This document shows, in pieces, positions 17,263-27,034 of a stretch of 64,000 nucleotides of DNA. The notes beneath the pieces are model-generated. The model was not told where the DNA came from. It ran no database searches and saw only the letters and a program-made list of their open reading frames with translations. The stretch is taken from contig JAVYSB010000002.1 of the NCBI GenBank assembly GCA_038729425.1, positions 48,812 through 112,811 on the forward strand, in the 5' to 3' direction. Origin of the DNA: Thermoplasmataceae archaeon (GTDB lineage: Archaea; Thermoplasmatota; Thermoplasmata; Thermoplasmatales; Thermoplasmataceae). The position numbers and the translations under genes are program-made. Within the stretch, counting starts at the first letter, position 1; each line of letters opens with the position of its first letter.

Positions 17263-17919
17263 ATGATCGCAAATGGTACGCCGAGAAGGTACAACGAAAT
17301 AGCCCTGACGGTGCAGGAGAATGTCAAAACCGATCTGCTTCTTTACAGGGACAGGGCATATCTCCTGATTCCATCAACTGATGCGGAGAACGAGTTTTTA
17401 GTTATGGCCAACAAGGAAAGCATCAGATATTTCATTTCCAGCACAACGTCGCAGGACCTTTCTAATTTAAGGGAATTTTTCAGGAAGCTGTACCCCTGCG
17501 AATTCATCAATGAGGAGCCGGCAGCAATCCATGATGCCCAAACGCTGGTTCTTGTGAACAGGGGCTGGAATTCCAGAGTCAGGGAATTTCATTCTGAATC
17601 GTTCCTTTCATTACTTGTCAACTTTCCTAAGCCTCTGAAAGAAAGCACCCTTAAGTTCTCGGTCAGAATCCGCAGCTACACCACAAAACTGTCCAGAAAG
17701 AGGAAGTTTTCATTCATTGTATCGACTTCGATCTCTGGATGTGAAACCACATTCCGTGATTTCGAGATTTTGGTAAGACAGAATCTCAGAAGAATGAAAG
17801 AGGAGTCTGGATGGAAGATGAAAGTCTGTGCAAAAAAGATAATAAAATTCAGAACGGACTTGCTGTTCAATCCATTCTGCCTAAACCCCTTCGTTTCTAT
17901 TGTTCCTGACGAAAGTTGA
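17263..17919 (+). CDS. Hypothetical soluble protein
   Basis: This 218-residue protein is rich in Arg/Lys in its second half (RIRSYTTKLSRKRKFSF) with no membrane segment. No motif is recognised. It converges on the ATP synthase I gene with nine bases between the stop codons. The ATG at 17263 is preceded by no clear Shine-Dalgarno. Length and uninterrupted frame support it, but function is unknown. Confidence 0.6.
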   Translation: MIANGTPRRYNEIALTVQENVKTDLLLYRDRAYLLIPSTDAENEFLVMANKESIRYFISSTTSQDLSNLREFFRKLYPCEFINEEPAAIHDAQTLVLVNRGWNSRVREFHSESFLSLLVNFPKPLKESTLKFSVRIRSYTTKLSRKRKFSFIVSTSISGCETTFRDFEILVRQNLRRMKEESGWKMKVCAKKIIKFRTDLLFNPFCLNPFVSIVPDES

Positions 17920-17928
17920 GTGAATTGG

Positions 17929-19866
17929 TCATTCCTCTTTTAAGTTATGATCTGGAATTGTATACTTCCTCCTTGAAGAAAAGGGTCTGAATGGTTTCCC
18001 GTTTCCCTTGTAGAATTTGGAGAAGAATTCTACGAATAGCAACCTTGCTCCCTGGATGCCAGGTTCAAACACCGCGATCGCTAGGTTGAATATCTGGCCA
18101 ACCACCAGAATTATTATTCCTATTACTGCGAACACAGGGGATTTTACTAGTCCCTTGTGAAATATCAGGTCGATCACGGTTGAAAGTATGATGGATGCGA
18201 GCAGGATACCAATAATCCTCAAGTATGAAAGGACATGGCTTATTATGGACGGTAGCTCCATCAAACCCTGGCTCTTTTCTGTAGCTCCAACGAGAGCGAT
18301 GCCTGCAAACAGGACGGCAAGGGCAATTGTTGGCAGTCCGAAAATATTGTTGAAGTTGAAACTGTGATAAATAAGCATCAGCCCGGTGATGCTGATTCCC
18401 CACGTGATAAATAACCAGCCAATTTTGCCGACGACACCTCTCCTATGGCCGCGTGCATTCTCATCCATGATTCCAAGTAAAAGGCCAAAGGTTACCATTG
18501 CAATTCCAATGTATCCAGAGAAAAGCAGAAGTTTCCCTATATTATTCATTGGGTTATAGAGTGTGAACGGGAGAAGATTGAACCCGAAAAATGAATTGAA
18601 CACAATTCCGGCGCCTATTCCTACCAGAGACCCAGGGATCAGAGCCCTAGCGACTACTTTGAGTGACCCCGGCTTCATTATCATGAAGACAAAGTTCGAA
18701 AGCACCTTAGGGATTCTACTATGCTTGACCGGATGATCCAGCCGGTGGATAATCCAGAGAGACATCAGAAGGATTACCAGACCATAACCCCAGTCTCCTA
18801 CCATAAGCCCAAAAAAGAACGGGAAGACTATTGCAAAGACAACCGTAGGATCAAACTCTGTTCCCTGAGGAAGAGAATAAAATTTAATGAAGAACTCGAA
18901 AAGTCTCGTGTGTTTCGGATTATTCATCAAAGTCGGCGGTTCTTCCTTTGTGTCCACCTTTGACAGGATGTACTTTCCATCTGATATCGAGCTTATATTC
19001 TTCTCAATTCTGTCAGCTTGAGAAGCAGGTATCCATCCTTCAATGGCGAATACATCTGCGTTTTCCAGGAGGTGATCGGCAAGATCTGCCTTCTTTCCCT
19101 CTATTTCAAGAGCCTCTCTAAGCTGAAGTATTTTCTCCCCATATTCCCTTGCCAGTTCACCAAGTGAAGATCTTATCTCGCTTATTGAATTCTGTTTTTC
19201 CTGCATAAGTTTGTTGAGACTTTCGTAATACTCCTCAGGCTTTCCAGTCACTTCAGGAATATGAGAAACATGGAGTGAAAGCTCGTTGGAGACCTTTGCG
19301 AATTCCTGTACCTTTTGTGAGGATACAGAAATTAAATGATACTCATCGTTAATCTGAACAGAAATGGTCCCGGGTATTCTTTCCTTTACGGAAGCAATAG
19401 CGCCTTCATCAATGCCGGAAACTAAGTAGGATTGTACCGATTTATTGTTGAATATGGACATGTCATATTCAATGTGCGTCAGAACCTTAACCACTGACAG
19501 CCTATTTTCGATATCCCTGATGTCAGCCCTAAGTGCTTCCTCTGAGTTCTTGAGCATCTTTACTTCATCATCGATCCTGATATCCTTTGCCTGGCTGATG
19601 GTGTCATTCAGTGTGGGCATGCTCACTTTCTTAGAAACCCGGATGCTTGGGAGAACTGACTCAAATCCTCTCATCCTCTGAAGCTGTTCGTTTATGTCTC
19701 TGGCCATGCCGTTCTGAGAAGATTGTGACAGATATTGCGAGAGGTCCTGGCTAACAGGCTCAATTTGCATCACTTCAGCATCATGGAGCGCTGAGATGAC
19801 TGCACTTTTCTTGCTGTTTGAACAGATGATTCGAATCTTGGTCATTCGCTCAGGTTTCAATACCAT
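17929..19866 (-). CDS. atpI: A/V-type ATP synthase subunit I (a subunit)
   Basis: The 645-residue protein has a cytoplasmic N-terminal half with coiled-coil stretches (about 90-300) and a C-terminal half of about seven to eight membrane helices starting near residue 340. LSYLRIIGILLAS carries the conserved Arg that faces the rotor glutamate during proton passage. It is the last gene of the operon, whereas in many methanogens it lies upstream. Only three bases separate it from subunit H. Confidence 0.93.
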   Translation of the reverse strand: MVLKPERMTKIRIICSNSKKSAVISALHDAEVMQIEPVSQDLSQYLSQSSQNGMARDINEQLQRMRGFESVLPSIRVSKKVSMPTLNDTISQAKDIRIDDEVKMLKNSEEALRADIRDIENRLSVVKVLTHIEYDMSIFNNKSVQSYLVSGIDEGAIASVKERIPGTISVQINDEYHLISVSSQKVQEFAKVSNELSLHVSHIPEVTGKPEEYYESLNKLMQEKQNSISEIRSSLGELAREYGEKILQLREALEIEGKKADLADHLLENADVFAIEGWIPASQADRIEKNISSISDGKYILSKVDTKEEPPTLMNNPKHTRLFEFFIKFYSLPQGTEFDPTVVFAIVFPFFFGLMVGDWGYGLVILLMSLWIIHRLDHPVKHSRIPKVLSNFVFMIMKPGSLKVVARALIPGSLVGIGAGIVFNSFFGFNLLPFTLYNPMNNIGKLLLFSGYIGIAMVTFGLLLGIMDENARGHRRGVVGKIGWLFITWGISITGLMLIYHSFNFNNIFGLPTIALAVLFAGIALVGATEKSQGLMELPSIISHVLSYLRIIGILLASIILSTVIDLIFHKGLVKSPVFAVIGIIILVVGQIFNLAIAVFEPGIQGARLLFVEFFSKFYKGNGKPFRPFSSRRKYTIPDHNLKEE

Positions 19867-19869
19867 TTC

Positions 19870-20202
19870 TTATCCTTCCAGATATTCCGTTATTAGGCGA
19901 ATAACGATCTCTCTGATCTCGCTCTTGGGAAGATCAAGGCGCATTGACTCTGCTTTCTCGCGGGAAGCCTTGATTATGGACTCTGCCTGTTTGGCAGCTT
20001 CCGCGGAGACTTTTTCCATAGTGTTGGCATAGAGTTTCTCAAACTCCCTCTTCCTGCTCTGCATTTCGTCTTCAAATTTTAACTGCATGTCAGAGAGTTT
20101 TTTCTCCTGATCAACTTTTAGCGATTTGATTTCATTATCTATCCTATCTTCCGCTTCCTTGATTTCCTTTAGGTATTCCAGATCATCAGTCGTGTTCTTC
20201 AC
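19870..20202 (-). CDS. atpH: A/V-type ATP synthase peripheral-stalk subunit H (AhaH/G-like)
   Basis: The 110-residue, highly charged and heptad-rich helix (KEIKEAEDRIDNEI onwards) with a SEIREIVIRLI end is typical of the stalk subunit that pairs with subunit E. The start is GTG at 20202, which overlaps nothing but lies only four bases after the stop of the small membrane gene and behind GGGGTG. Confidence 0.8.
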   Translation of the reverse strand: MKNTTDDLEYLKEIKEAEDRIDNEIKSLKVDQEKKLSDMQLKFEDEMQSRKREFEKLYANTMEKVSAEAAKQAESIIKASREKAESMRLDLPKSEIREIVIRLITEYLEG

Positions 20203-20206
20203 CCCG

Positions 20207-20374
20207 TTAATTTATCACCAGTAGCCAGACTGCGGCAACGGAGACTATTCCGGCACACAGGGTCACTGCCCTAATCTTCAGCTTTGCTCTCGTGAATTTT
20301 TTAATGGCATCCTTAGATTCATCGGGCAGAGTCCTGTAATCGAACTTCTTCACGTACTTTTCGTAAGTCTTCAT
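20207..20374 (-). CDS. Small membrane protein inside the ATP synthase operon (unlisted ORF)
   Basis: A 55-codon frame runs from an ATG at 20374 to TAA at 20209-20207. The ATG overlaps the subunit D stop as ATGA, so translation is coupled. The product starts [20 protein letters not shown], has a basic amphipathic middle (KKFTRAKLKIRA) and ends in one hydrophobic helix, VTLCAGIVSVAAVWLLVI. It lies between D and H, where no standard A-ATPase subunit is encoded. It may be an assembly factor or an accessory membrane subunit. Confidence 0.7.
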   Translation of the reverse strand: MKTYEKYVKKFDYRTLPDESKDAIKKFTRAKLKIRAVTLCAGIVSVAAVWLLVIN

Positions 20375-21012
20375 TGTGCGCTCTCACTAGCACTTTCCAT
20401 CTTCTTTTTTATCATCTTAAGTGTTGTAAATGTATCACGTTCAATCTCACTCAGTCTCATCTTTATGTAAGTTGCCGACTCTTTAAGATTTGGTATGAGT
20501 ATATTTTCAATGGCATTGGATCTTCGCTTGGTTTTATCTATTTCGTAGAGGAGTTTTCTCATGGAATTCTCTTTCTCCGCTATCTCTATAATAAGCCTGA
20601 AGATCTTCTCAAACCTGATAATTGCATCGTTAATCGCCGTGGGTACAGCTACCGCTCTGTATCTGTCAGTGAGCACGCTTGTTGAATAGTTTATACCAAC
20701 CTCCGGCACTCTAACACCCATAACGTTCTTCGTTGCGACATTCACCGTCGAATCAGCAGACATATTCGCCACTCTCTCTACGTTCATAGTCCCGTCGATG
20801 ATTTCTGCAACTTTGAACAGGTCAATTGCATCGGCCACGTCGTTTCTCAGGTTTTCGCGCATTCCTCTCACCTGCCTGACGATGGTAAAGAATTCCATGA
20901 CCAGCGCAGATCTCTTCATCTTAAGCAGATCGAGTCCCCTGGCTGCCAGTTTAATTCTCTTGTTAATCCGAATGAGTTCTATCCTTGTGGGTCTTACATC
21001 AGGAGACTGCAT
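20371..21012 (-). CDS. atpD: A/V-type ATP synthase central-stalk subunit D
   Basis: Subunit D is the rotating coiled-coil shaft. [20 protein letters not shown] followed by [18 protein letters not shown] is the conserved N-terminal helix, with a matching C-terminal helix (about 150-200). I prefer the ATG at 21012 behind AGAGGAAG over the ATG at 21036. The 5' end overlaps the subunit B stop by 14 bp. Confidence 0.93.
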   Translation of the reverse strand: MQSPDVRPTRIELIRINKRIKLAARGLDLLKMKRSALVMEFFTIVRQVRGMRENLRNDVADAIDLFKVAEIIDGTMNVERVANMSADSTVNVATKNVMGVRVPEVGINYSTSVLTDRYRAVAVPTAINDAIIRFEKIFRLIIEIAEKENSMRKLLYEIDKTKRRSNAIENILIPNLKESATYIKMRLSEIERDTFTTLKMIKKKMESASESAQ

Positions 21013-22396
21013 TTTCTTCCTCTTTCCATTTTCCATACTTGGAAAGGTATTCAGTTTTCAATCTCTTCATGTCGTTTCTTGGAAGCTTCGAGAGTATTTC
21101 CCAGCCTATGTTGAGTGTCCTTTCAATGGATCGGTCCTCCATTCTACCCTGATTTACAAATTCCTTTTCAAAAAGATCTGCAAATTTCAGGTAAAGCTTA
21201 TCACCGGATCCTAGAGCCTCTTCACCAACGATGGCACTGAGTGACCTGAGGTCCTTCCCGTTTGCATAAGCCGAATAAAGCTGATCAGCCACCCCACGAT
21301 GGTCTTCCCTTGTCCTGCCCTTGCCAATGCCCTGGTTCATCAGCCTTGATAGCGAAGGTAACACGTCTACAGGCGGATAAATTCCCTTCCTCTGGAGATC
21401 TCTAGAAAGAACAATCTGTCCTTCCGTAATATAACCGGTAAGATCCGGTATCGGATTTGTTATGTCATCACCAGGCATGGTCAGGATAGGGATCTGGGTT
21501 ATGGAACCCTTCCTGGATATTATCTTTCCAGCCCTTTCATATATTGTGCTCAGATCTGTGTACATGTACCCCGGGAATCCTCTTCTGCCGGGTACTTCTT
21601 CCCTCGCCGATGATATTTCTCTCAGTGCCTCGCAGTAATTTGTCATATCAGAAAGTATCACCAGTATGTGCATATCGTTCTCGTAAGCAAGATATTCCGC
21701 AGTGGACAGAGCCATTCTTGGAAGTATGATCCTTTCCATTGATGGATCAGAAGAGAGATTCATGAAAAGAACAGACCTTGAAATTGCGCCGGTGCTCCTG
21801 AATTCGTTTATGAAGAAGTTAGCTTCTTCGCTTGTAATACCCATTGCTCCAAAAATGACTGCGAAGTTTTCGTCCTTACCCAGCACCTTCGCCTGTCTAG
21901 CGATCTGTGCGGCAATGAGATTGTGTGGGAGACCTGACCCCGAAAATATTGGCAGTTTCTGCCCCCTAACCAGTGTGTTCATTCCGTCTATGGTGGAAAT
22001 CCCGGTTTCTATGAACTCTGAAGGTTCCTCCCTTGAGACGGGGTTGATTGCATTTCCAACGATCTCAACCTTATCTTTGCTCATTATCGGTGGTCCCTGA
22101 TCAATGGGCTGGGCCAGTCCGTTGAATATTCTCCCAAGCATGTCGTCGGAAACTGATACTCTCGCAGTCTGCCCAAGGAATCTGACACTGGTACGCTTTA
22201 CGTCAAGACCTGCAGTCTGTCCAAATATCTGTACGATTGCAAGGCCTGATCTAGTGTCTAGGACCTGTCCAGTTCTCGTCTCTCCATTTGGAAGGGTAAT
22301 TTCAACCAATTCATTATAGGCAGCGTTAGGAACTTGTTCCACAAAGAGAAGTGGCCCGCTTATCTCTGAAATAGATTTATAACTTAATTCCGGCAA
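20999..22396 (-). CDS. atpB: A/V-type ATP synthase subunit B (regulatory, non-catalytic)
   Basis: The 465-residue protein has the subunit B core: [20 protein letters not shown] in place of a true P-loop, [14 protein letters not shown] and [14 protein letters not shown]. It alternates with subunit A in the A3B3 head. It begins with TTG at 22396 behind GGAGGTCA, one base after the subunit A stop. Confidence 0.95.
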   Translation of the reverse strand: MPELSYKSISEISGPLLFVEQVPNAAYNELVEITLPNGETRTGQVLDTRSGLAIVQIFGQTAGLDVKRTSVRFLGQTARVSVSDDMLGRIFNGLAQPIDQGPPIMSKDKVEIVGNAINPVSREEPSEFIETGISTIDGMNTLVRGQKLPIFSGSGLPHNLIAAQIARQAKVLGKDENFAVIFGAMGITSEEANFFINEFRSTGAISRSVLFMNLSSDPSMERIILPRMALSTAEYLAYENDMHILVILSDMTNYCEALREISSAREEVPGRRGFPGYMYTDLSTIYERAGKIISRKGSITQIPILTMPGDDITNPIPDLTGYITEGQIVLSRDLQRKGIYPPVDVLPSLSRLMNQGIGKGRTREDHRGVADQLYSAYANGKDLRSLSAIVGEEALGSGDKLYLKFADLFEKEFVNQGRMEDRSIERTLNIGWEILSKLPRNDMKRLKTEYLSKYGKWKEEENAVS

Positions 22397-22397
22397 A

Positions 22398-24164
22398 CTA
22401 ATGACCTCCCGCTAGTCCAGCAACTTGCTGGTCCATGTCAAGTATCAAATCCTCATAGTACTTTTTGACAGTGTCTTCTTTTGCTTCCTTCATCCTCGAT
22501 ATCTTCTCCCTGGAGGGAATGCTCTGGAGCATCGTCATCGTTATTCCCTTCTCAAGAGCTTCGTTTTGCAATTTACTCATGTGAATGATGGAACTGAGCA
22601 TCATGTACTGTTTCTGCAATGAGCAGTACGTGTCAATTTCATCAAATGCGCTTTGTTGGAGGAAATCTTCTCTTATCATCTTGGCTATGTCAAGCACAGA
22701 CTTTTCCTTTTCCGGCAGCGCATCATAGCCGACCAGCTGGACAACCTCCTGCAGTTCAGCCTCCTTTTGCAGTATTCCCATGGTTTCACTGTACAGATGC
22801 CCCCAGTCCTTTGAAACATTGCTGCTGTACCACGGTGCAAGGTCCTGCTGATACAGTGAATAGCTGTTCAGCCAGTTTATTGACGGGAAGTGTCTCCTGG
22901 AAGCGAGAGAGGCGTCAAGTGCCCAGAACACCCTTGTCACCCTGAGGGTATTCTGTGAAACTGGCTCTGACGTATCCCCACCCGGCGGAGATACAGCACC
23001 AACGATTGTGATTGAACCCTTTCTACGTTCACTGGAAACTACTTCTGCGTTTCCTGATCTTTCATAGAACTCAGACAGTCTCCTTCCGAGGTAGGCAGGA
23101 TAGCCTTCTTCCCCTGGCATTTCTTCGAGCCTCCCAGAAATTTCTCTAAGAGCTTCGGCCCATCTTGAGGTGCTGTCTGCCATGAGTGCCACATCGTATC
23201 CCATGTCCCTGTAGTACTCAGCTATGGTAATTCCCGTGTAAATACTCGCTTCTCTTGCTGCTACTGGCATATTTGAGGTGTTTGCTATGAGGACTGTACG
23301 CTGCATCAGGGGTTTACCACTTTTAGGGTCCTGCAACTCCGGGAATGTCGTAAGAATCTCCGTCATCTCGTTACCTCTTTCGCCGCAGCCAACATAGACT
23401 ACTATATCACTGTCAGCCCACTTTGAGAGCTGGTGCTGAACCACAGTCTTACCCGACCCAAACGGTCCCGGAACAGCAACAGTTCCGCCTTTTGCTACCG
23501 GGAAAAGTGAATCGATCACTCTCTGTCCGGTGATCAGTGGAATAACCGGTGGCAGCTTTCTGCTTACAGATCTTGCAACCCTTACAGGCCAGTCCTGAGA
23601 AAGATGAATCTCAGACCTTCCCTTTTCCGATTCAACTATCGCGATTTTCTGGTTCACATTGAATTTGCCGGATTTTATCCCGGACAGCTTACCGCTTGCC
23701 CCAAACGGAACCATTATGCTGTGTCTTATGAGGTCAGTCTCCTGCACATAACCTACAATATCACCTTGCGAAACTGCAGAACCCTCCTTAGCAGTAGCCA
23801 CAAAGTCCCACATCTTTTCTCCGTCTATTGGTGGGGCAGTCAGGCCTCTCATTATGAAGTCCCCGCTCGCTGTTTTAAGAAGATTAAGGGGTCTTTGTAT
23901 ACCATCGTAAATGGACGTGAGCAGTCCAGGACCAAGTTTGACAGATAGCGGTTTTTCAGTGTTTTCAACTTCCTCACCAGGTCTGATTCCGCTCGTATCT
24001 TCATACACCTGAATTGTGGATTTATTCCCCCTTATCCTTATGATCTCACCGACGAGTCCCATTGCTCCGACTCTGACTACATCGTACATCTTAGCATTCT
24101 TTACGTTCTCGGCTGTCACAACAGGACCCGAGACCCTCAGTATTTTACCTGCATTGTTATCCAT
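22398..24164 (-). CDS. atpA: A/V-type ATP synthase catalytic subunit A
   Basis: The 588-residue catalytic subunit carries Walker A GPFGSGKT in [14 protein letters not shown] (about residues 230-243), [19 protein letters not shown] and the non-homologous insert of A-type subunits in the first 200 residues. The P-loop is uninterrupted, so the intein found at this spot in Thermoplasma species is absent. The start overlaps the subunit F stop by 8 bp. Confidence 0.96.
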   Translation of the reverse strand: MDNNAGKILRVSGPVVTAENVKNAKMYDVVRVGAMGLVGEIIRIRGNKSTIQVYEDTSGIRPGEEVENTEKPLSVKLGPGLLTSIYDGIQRPLNLLKTASGDFIMRGLTAPPIDGEKMWDFVATAKEGSAVSQGDIVGYVQETDLIRHSIMVPFGASGKLSGIKSGKFNVNQKIAIVESEKGRSEIHLSQDWPVRVARSVSRKLPPVIPLITGQRVIDSLFPVAKGGTVAVPGPFGSGKTVVQHQLSKWADSDIVVYVGCGERGNEMTEILTTFPELQDPKSGKPLMQRTVLIANTSNMPVAAREASIYTGITIAEYYRDMGYDVALMADSTSRWAEALREISGRLEEMPGEEGYPAYLGRRLSEFYERSGNAEVVSSERRKGSITIVGAVSPPGGDTSEPVSQNTLRVTRVFWALDASLASRRHFPSINWLNSYSLYQQDLAPWYSSNVSKDWGHLYSETMGILQKEAELQEVVQLVGYDALPEKEKSVLDIAKMIREDFLQQSAFDEIDTYCSLQKQYMMLSSIIHMSKLQNEALEKGITMTMLQSIPSREKISRMKEAKEDTVKKYYEDLILDMDQQVAGLAGGH

Positions 24165-24492
24165 TTATATCCACTCCCAAAACCCTTTTCGCTAGTGCCT
24201 CCACTGATTCTTCCTCGACCTCTCCAGGCACGGGTATAAACACTACAAGAGGATCAGTTCCAGTTTCAATCCGGTCAAGTGTTTTTCTGTCCATGAGAGG
24301 CTTGAGCTTTTCAGATACCATGATAAGAGAAAAGTTCCCCGATCTCAGGAGTTCCAGGAATTTTGTTACCCCTGCCTGCCCATTGGCTATGAAAGTGTTG
24401 TCGAGACCTATAAGCCTGAAACCCAGGGCCACTTCGCGTTCGCCAATGATCGCAACGGTCCCAGATTGCGGTTTAGTCAAATTGCCAGTCAT
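24157..24492 (-). CDS. atpF: A/V-type ATP synthase subunit F
   Basis: The 111-residue Rossmann-like subunit (VAIIGEREVALGFRLIGL near the N-terminus, FSLIMVSEKL in the middle, VFIPVPGE late) sits on the central shaft with D. It lies between C and A in the usual C-F-A order. GGTGGGG precedes the ATG at 24492. Confidence 0.9.
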   Translation of the reverse strand: MTGNLTKPQSGTVAIIGEREVALGFRLIGLDNTFIANGQAGVTKFLELLRSGNFSLIMVSEKLKPLMDRKTLDRIETGTDPLVVFIPVPGEVEEESVEALAKRVLGVDING

Positions 24493-24496
24493 GTTA

Positions 24497-25561
24497 TTAC
24501 CCCACCGTCAGTATTTCTCTTATTCTGTCGTTACTCAGTGAATATGCCTTACCCATGATTATTGCCCTCAGGTTTTCTCTCTCCTTTTCGGCAGTCATTA
24601 TGAATGCAAATATTGAACCAAGGGACATTGCTTGCGTCCTGAGTATGGGCATGTATCTTTTGTAATTCATTTTCTTGAGATAAATGTCAAATGTATTCAT
24701 TGATCCATTCTTCCTGTAAGATTCTAGGGGTTCTTCAAGATCATAATAGGATTTTATCTTCGTCACCATTTCTTCAATGGAAGAACTGTCGAAGAATTCT
24801 CTATACTTATCAGCGGGGATGAAGCCTCCAGCAATTATATCATTCTTCATGATATCAAACTGTACTCCCATAAGACTCGATTTCAGGGTGAGCATAAGAT
24901 TCCTCCTGTCAATGTCACTGAAAATGTATCTGAATATGGGGCCTTCATCGCCATTCATAAACTTGAGCTGAGAGATCAGTCTGGAGTAATAATAATCGTC
25001 CAGTGCAGAGAAGAGAGGCGAAATTTTTCCGCTTCCTTCTTGGTCATCCACAAACTGCAGCAGATAGGTTCCATATCCGAATCTAGTAAGATAGTTAAGA
25101 ATCTCCCTTACATTTCCAAGATTCATTATGTTGATGAAATCTTCATGTGTGAGGTTTCCACTGAATATCCCAAGCGGCATATCTCTAAAGCTCATAAGAA
25201 AAGTCTCATTTTCCTTGAGCTTGTAATCGAGCAACTTGCTAGAAATGACTGATTTTATATTCTCTATATCCCATTTGGAAAAATAGGTCTTCAGAAGTTC
25301 TATTGCCATTGAGGGTGGCGATGAAAGAGCCAGCCTGTTTTTTTTTACGAGATGCCTGTTGATTGCCATCTCTAGTAACTCGGGATTCCTATATGATGGA
25401 GAAAGTGCATCAATATCTTCCTTGTAAGAAGTGCTGGAGAGTGCTAGAGAGACTTCCTCAAGAGTATTCATCTCCAGAATCTTATAGAAGAAATCCTGGG
25501 GAAGAAAATCTGTCATGTTGACCTTGAGTTTTCCATAGCTTCCAGAATACACCGTGTTCAT
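24497..25561 (-). CDS. atpC: A/V-type ATP synthase subunit C
   Basis: Subunit C (354 aa from ATG 25561) couples the shaft to the K ring. YGKLKVNMTDFL, the repeated three-helix bundles and the late FAFIMTAEKERENLRAIIMG (the EvENLr-type motif of V-ATPase C/d subunits) identify it. I prefer ATG 25561 because GGTGAT stands exactly four bases upstream; the GTG at 25570 overlaps that signal and the subunit E stop. Confidence 0.9.
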   Translation of the reverse strand: MNTVYSGSYGKLKVNMTDFLPQDFFYKILEMNTLEEVSLALSSTSYKEDIDALSPSYRNPELLEMAINRHLVKKNRLALSSPPSMAIELLKTYFSKWDIENIKSVISSKLLDYKLKENETFLMSFRDMPLGIFSGNLTHEDFINIMNLGNVREILNYLTRFGYGTYLLQFVDDQEGSGKISPLFSALDDYYYSRLISQLKFMNGDEGPIFRYIFSDIDRRNLMLTLKSSLMGVQFDIMKNDIIAGGFIPADKYREFFDSSSIEEMVTKIKSYYDLEEPLESYRKNGSMNTFDIYLKKMNYKRYMPILRTQAMSLGSIFAFIMTAEKERENLRAIIMGKAYSLSNDRIREILTVG

Positions 25562-25566
25562 AGGAA

Positions 25567-26130
25567 TCACCTTATCCGTTCATATATTTCCTGAATCAGG
25601 TTTTCCCTGATGCGATTGAACAATGCGCTCAGCGTTAGATCCAGCTCAATTTTGCCGTCCCTGCTCTGGGCACGGATACCGCCATTTCCGTCAAGGTCAC
25701 TCTCCTCAATACTCAATCTGTCCTTATCGTTGATCCTCGAAATATCTGCCTTCATCACGAATATCCTGCAATCTTTCCCAAGCATTTTAATTGCAGTGGA
25801 CACCATTTTGTTTAGAATCTCAACGTAGACGGGCAATTCTTTGATCGACTCAATCTGTTCAGCCATCTGTGAAAGACCATTATCCAGAAGTTCTGCAAAT
25901 TTTGCATTAAGAATCCGTTTCGCTTCTAGGTTCGCAGCATCAAGAATCGATTTTGTTTTGTATTTTGATTCCTCCTCTATGAGTCTGGTCTGTTTCTGAA
26001 CAAACTCTTTCATCTGCTTTTCCAAGGTTACGGCGAGGGAGGAAATTTTCTCCTCGTATGAATTCCTGAGAGCAGCGAGTTCTTGGTCTCCTCTTTCAAC
26101 TATACCGTTCTTGATCTGGTCTATCGGCAT
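25567..26130 (-). CDS. atpE: A/V-type ATP synthase peripheral-stalk subunit E
   Basis: The 187-residue protein has a long N-terminal helix (residues 10-90, heptad-like, with IEEESKYKTKSILDAANLEAKR) and a globular C-terminal head including NGGIRAQSRDGKIELDLTL, the conserved GG(I/V) block of subunit E. It pairs with subunit H to form the stator. It follows K by ten bases. Confidence 0.9.
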   Translation of the reverse strand: MPIDQIKNGIVERGDQELAALRNSYEEKISSLAVTLEKQMKEFVQKQTRLIEEESKYKTKSILDAANLEAKRILNAKFAELLDNGLSQMAEQIESIKELPVYVEILNKMVSTAIKMLGKDCRIFVMKADISRINDKDRLSIEESDLDGNGGIRAQSRDGKIELDLTLSALFNRIRENLIQEIYERIR

Positions 26131-26140
26131 AAGGATCAGT

Positions 26141-26368
26141 TCAAAGGATGCCCAGAAGCAGAATTATTCCAAAAGCTACGCCTATGATCCACAAGGTCTC
26201 CGGTATAATGAAGAAAAAGAGCACCTGTCCAAATTTCTCAGGTTTTTCTGCAATTATTCCCATGCCTGCAGCTCCAATACCTTGCTGTGCCATTCCTGTG
26301 CCTATCAGACCACCCGCTATTGATATTGAAGCGGCTATGGCTAGATATGCTTGTTCAATAGTTACCAT
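26141..26368 (-). CDS. atpK: A/V-type ATP synthase proteolipid subunit K (c ring)
   Basis: This 75-residue two-helix hairpin is the rotor ring subunit. Helix 1 has SIAGGLIGTGMAQQGIGAA and helix 2 contains the ion-carrying glutamate in FFIIPETLWIIG. The cytoplasmic loop is IIAEKPEKFG. The short form with one hairpin and one carboxylate suggests a proton ring. It is the first gene of the operon, behind the TATA box at 26397-26407. Confidence 0.93.
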   Translation of the reverse strand: MVTIEQAYLAIAASISIAGGLIGTGMAQQGIGAAGMGIIAEKPEKFGQVLFFFIIPETLWIIGVAFGIILLLGIL

Positions 26369-26396
26369 GAAGATACCGTCAGAATATCGACGTAGG

Positions 26397-26407
26397 TTAT
26401 TTAAAAC
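26397..26407 (-). promoter_or_regulatory. TATA box of the ATP synthase operon
   Basis: The minus-strand sequence GTTTTAAATAA is centred about 34 bp before the atpK ATG, leaving a short 5' leader of roughly 8-10 nt. Confidence 0.55.
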
Positions 26408-26427
26408 TGAGTACGAAAATTTTAATG

Positions 26428-26448
26428 CGGAAATGGTTTTTATTTCCG
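26428..26448. repeat. 7-bp inverted repeat between ZPR1 gene and ATP synthase promoter
   Basis: CGGAAAT (26428-26434) and ATTTCCG (26442-26448) are exact reverse complements around a 7-nt loop. The hairpin lies 25 bp after the ZPR1 stop and about 20 bp before the atpK TATA box. It may end the ZPR1 message or bind a regulator. Confidence 0.45.
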
Positions 26449-26473
26449 ATAATCGAGCCTATCTTTACGATAA

Positions 26474-27034
26474 TCACACATTAGCACGGCCTGGATCAAA
26501 TGGTGTCACTTTCGCCTTGTGGCTTGCAATCCTGCTTATCCCAGATTCATCTATCAATGAAAGTGTCAGCGAAGGTCCACTACCGTTGAGTGCTGAATTT
26601 AGCCTCTCCAGTATTTCATTGAACTTCTTCTCGTCATTGAGGTCATCCGATATGAATATCATCTGGTCCCTCACAGACATCAGAAGTCCCTCTACAGTCG
26701 TTATGTCTCCACTGGATGAACTTCCAGGTTCAATTTCCACTCCTATCTCAGATATGGATATTCTTGCCTTCGGTGACCTGTAAATTACCACGTTTAGGTC
26801 ATTTTCACTTGCTATGGTGAAATTAATTTTCACCGGCGACAGCTCATCGATCCTTTGGATTGACGTGTCCTTATAAAAGCATCTCTTGCACATGCTTGTC
26901 TGTATGATTATGTTTCCTTCGTAGGGTATCTCCGTCTCGTATACAATGAAGTACAGGTTAGCGCCACACACAGGACATGGTACGTTTGTCTCGATCTCCT
27001 GAGGAGGGGACTGATTATCCCATTCATTTGACAT
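26474..27034 (-). CDS. ZPR1-type zinc-finger protein
   Basis: The protein (186 aa from ATG 27034) has one ZPR1 zinc finger: CPVCGANL, then about 28 residues, then CKRCFYK. The following beta domain with SPKARISISEIGVEIEPGSS is the conserved ZPR1 block. Eukaryotic ZPR1 binds and helps fold eEF1A; the archaeal protein is presumed similar. GTG 27040 is an alternative start. It overlaps the IDI-2 stop, making it the third gene of the isoprenoid operon. Confidence 0.85.
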   Translation of the reverse strand: MSNEWDNQSPPQEIETNVPCPVCGANLYFIVYETEIPYEGNIIIQTSMCKRCFYKDTSIQRIDELSPVKINFTIASENDLNVVIYRSPKARISISEIGVEIEPGSSSSGDITTVEGLLMSVRDQMIFISDDLNDEKKFNEILERLNSALNGSGPSLTLSLIDESGISRIASHKAKVTPFDPGRANV

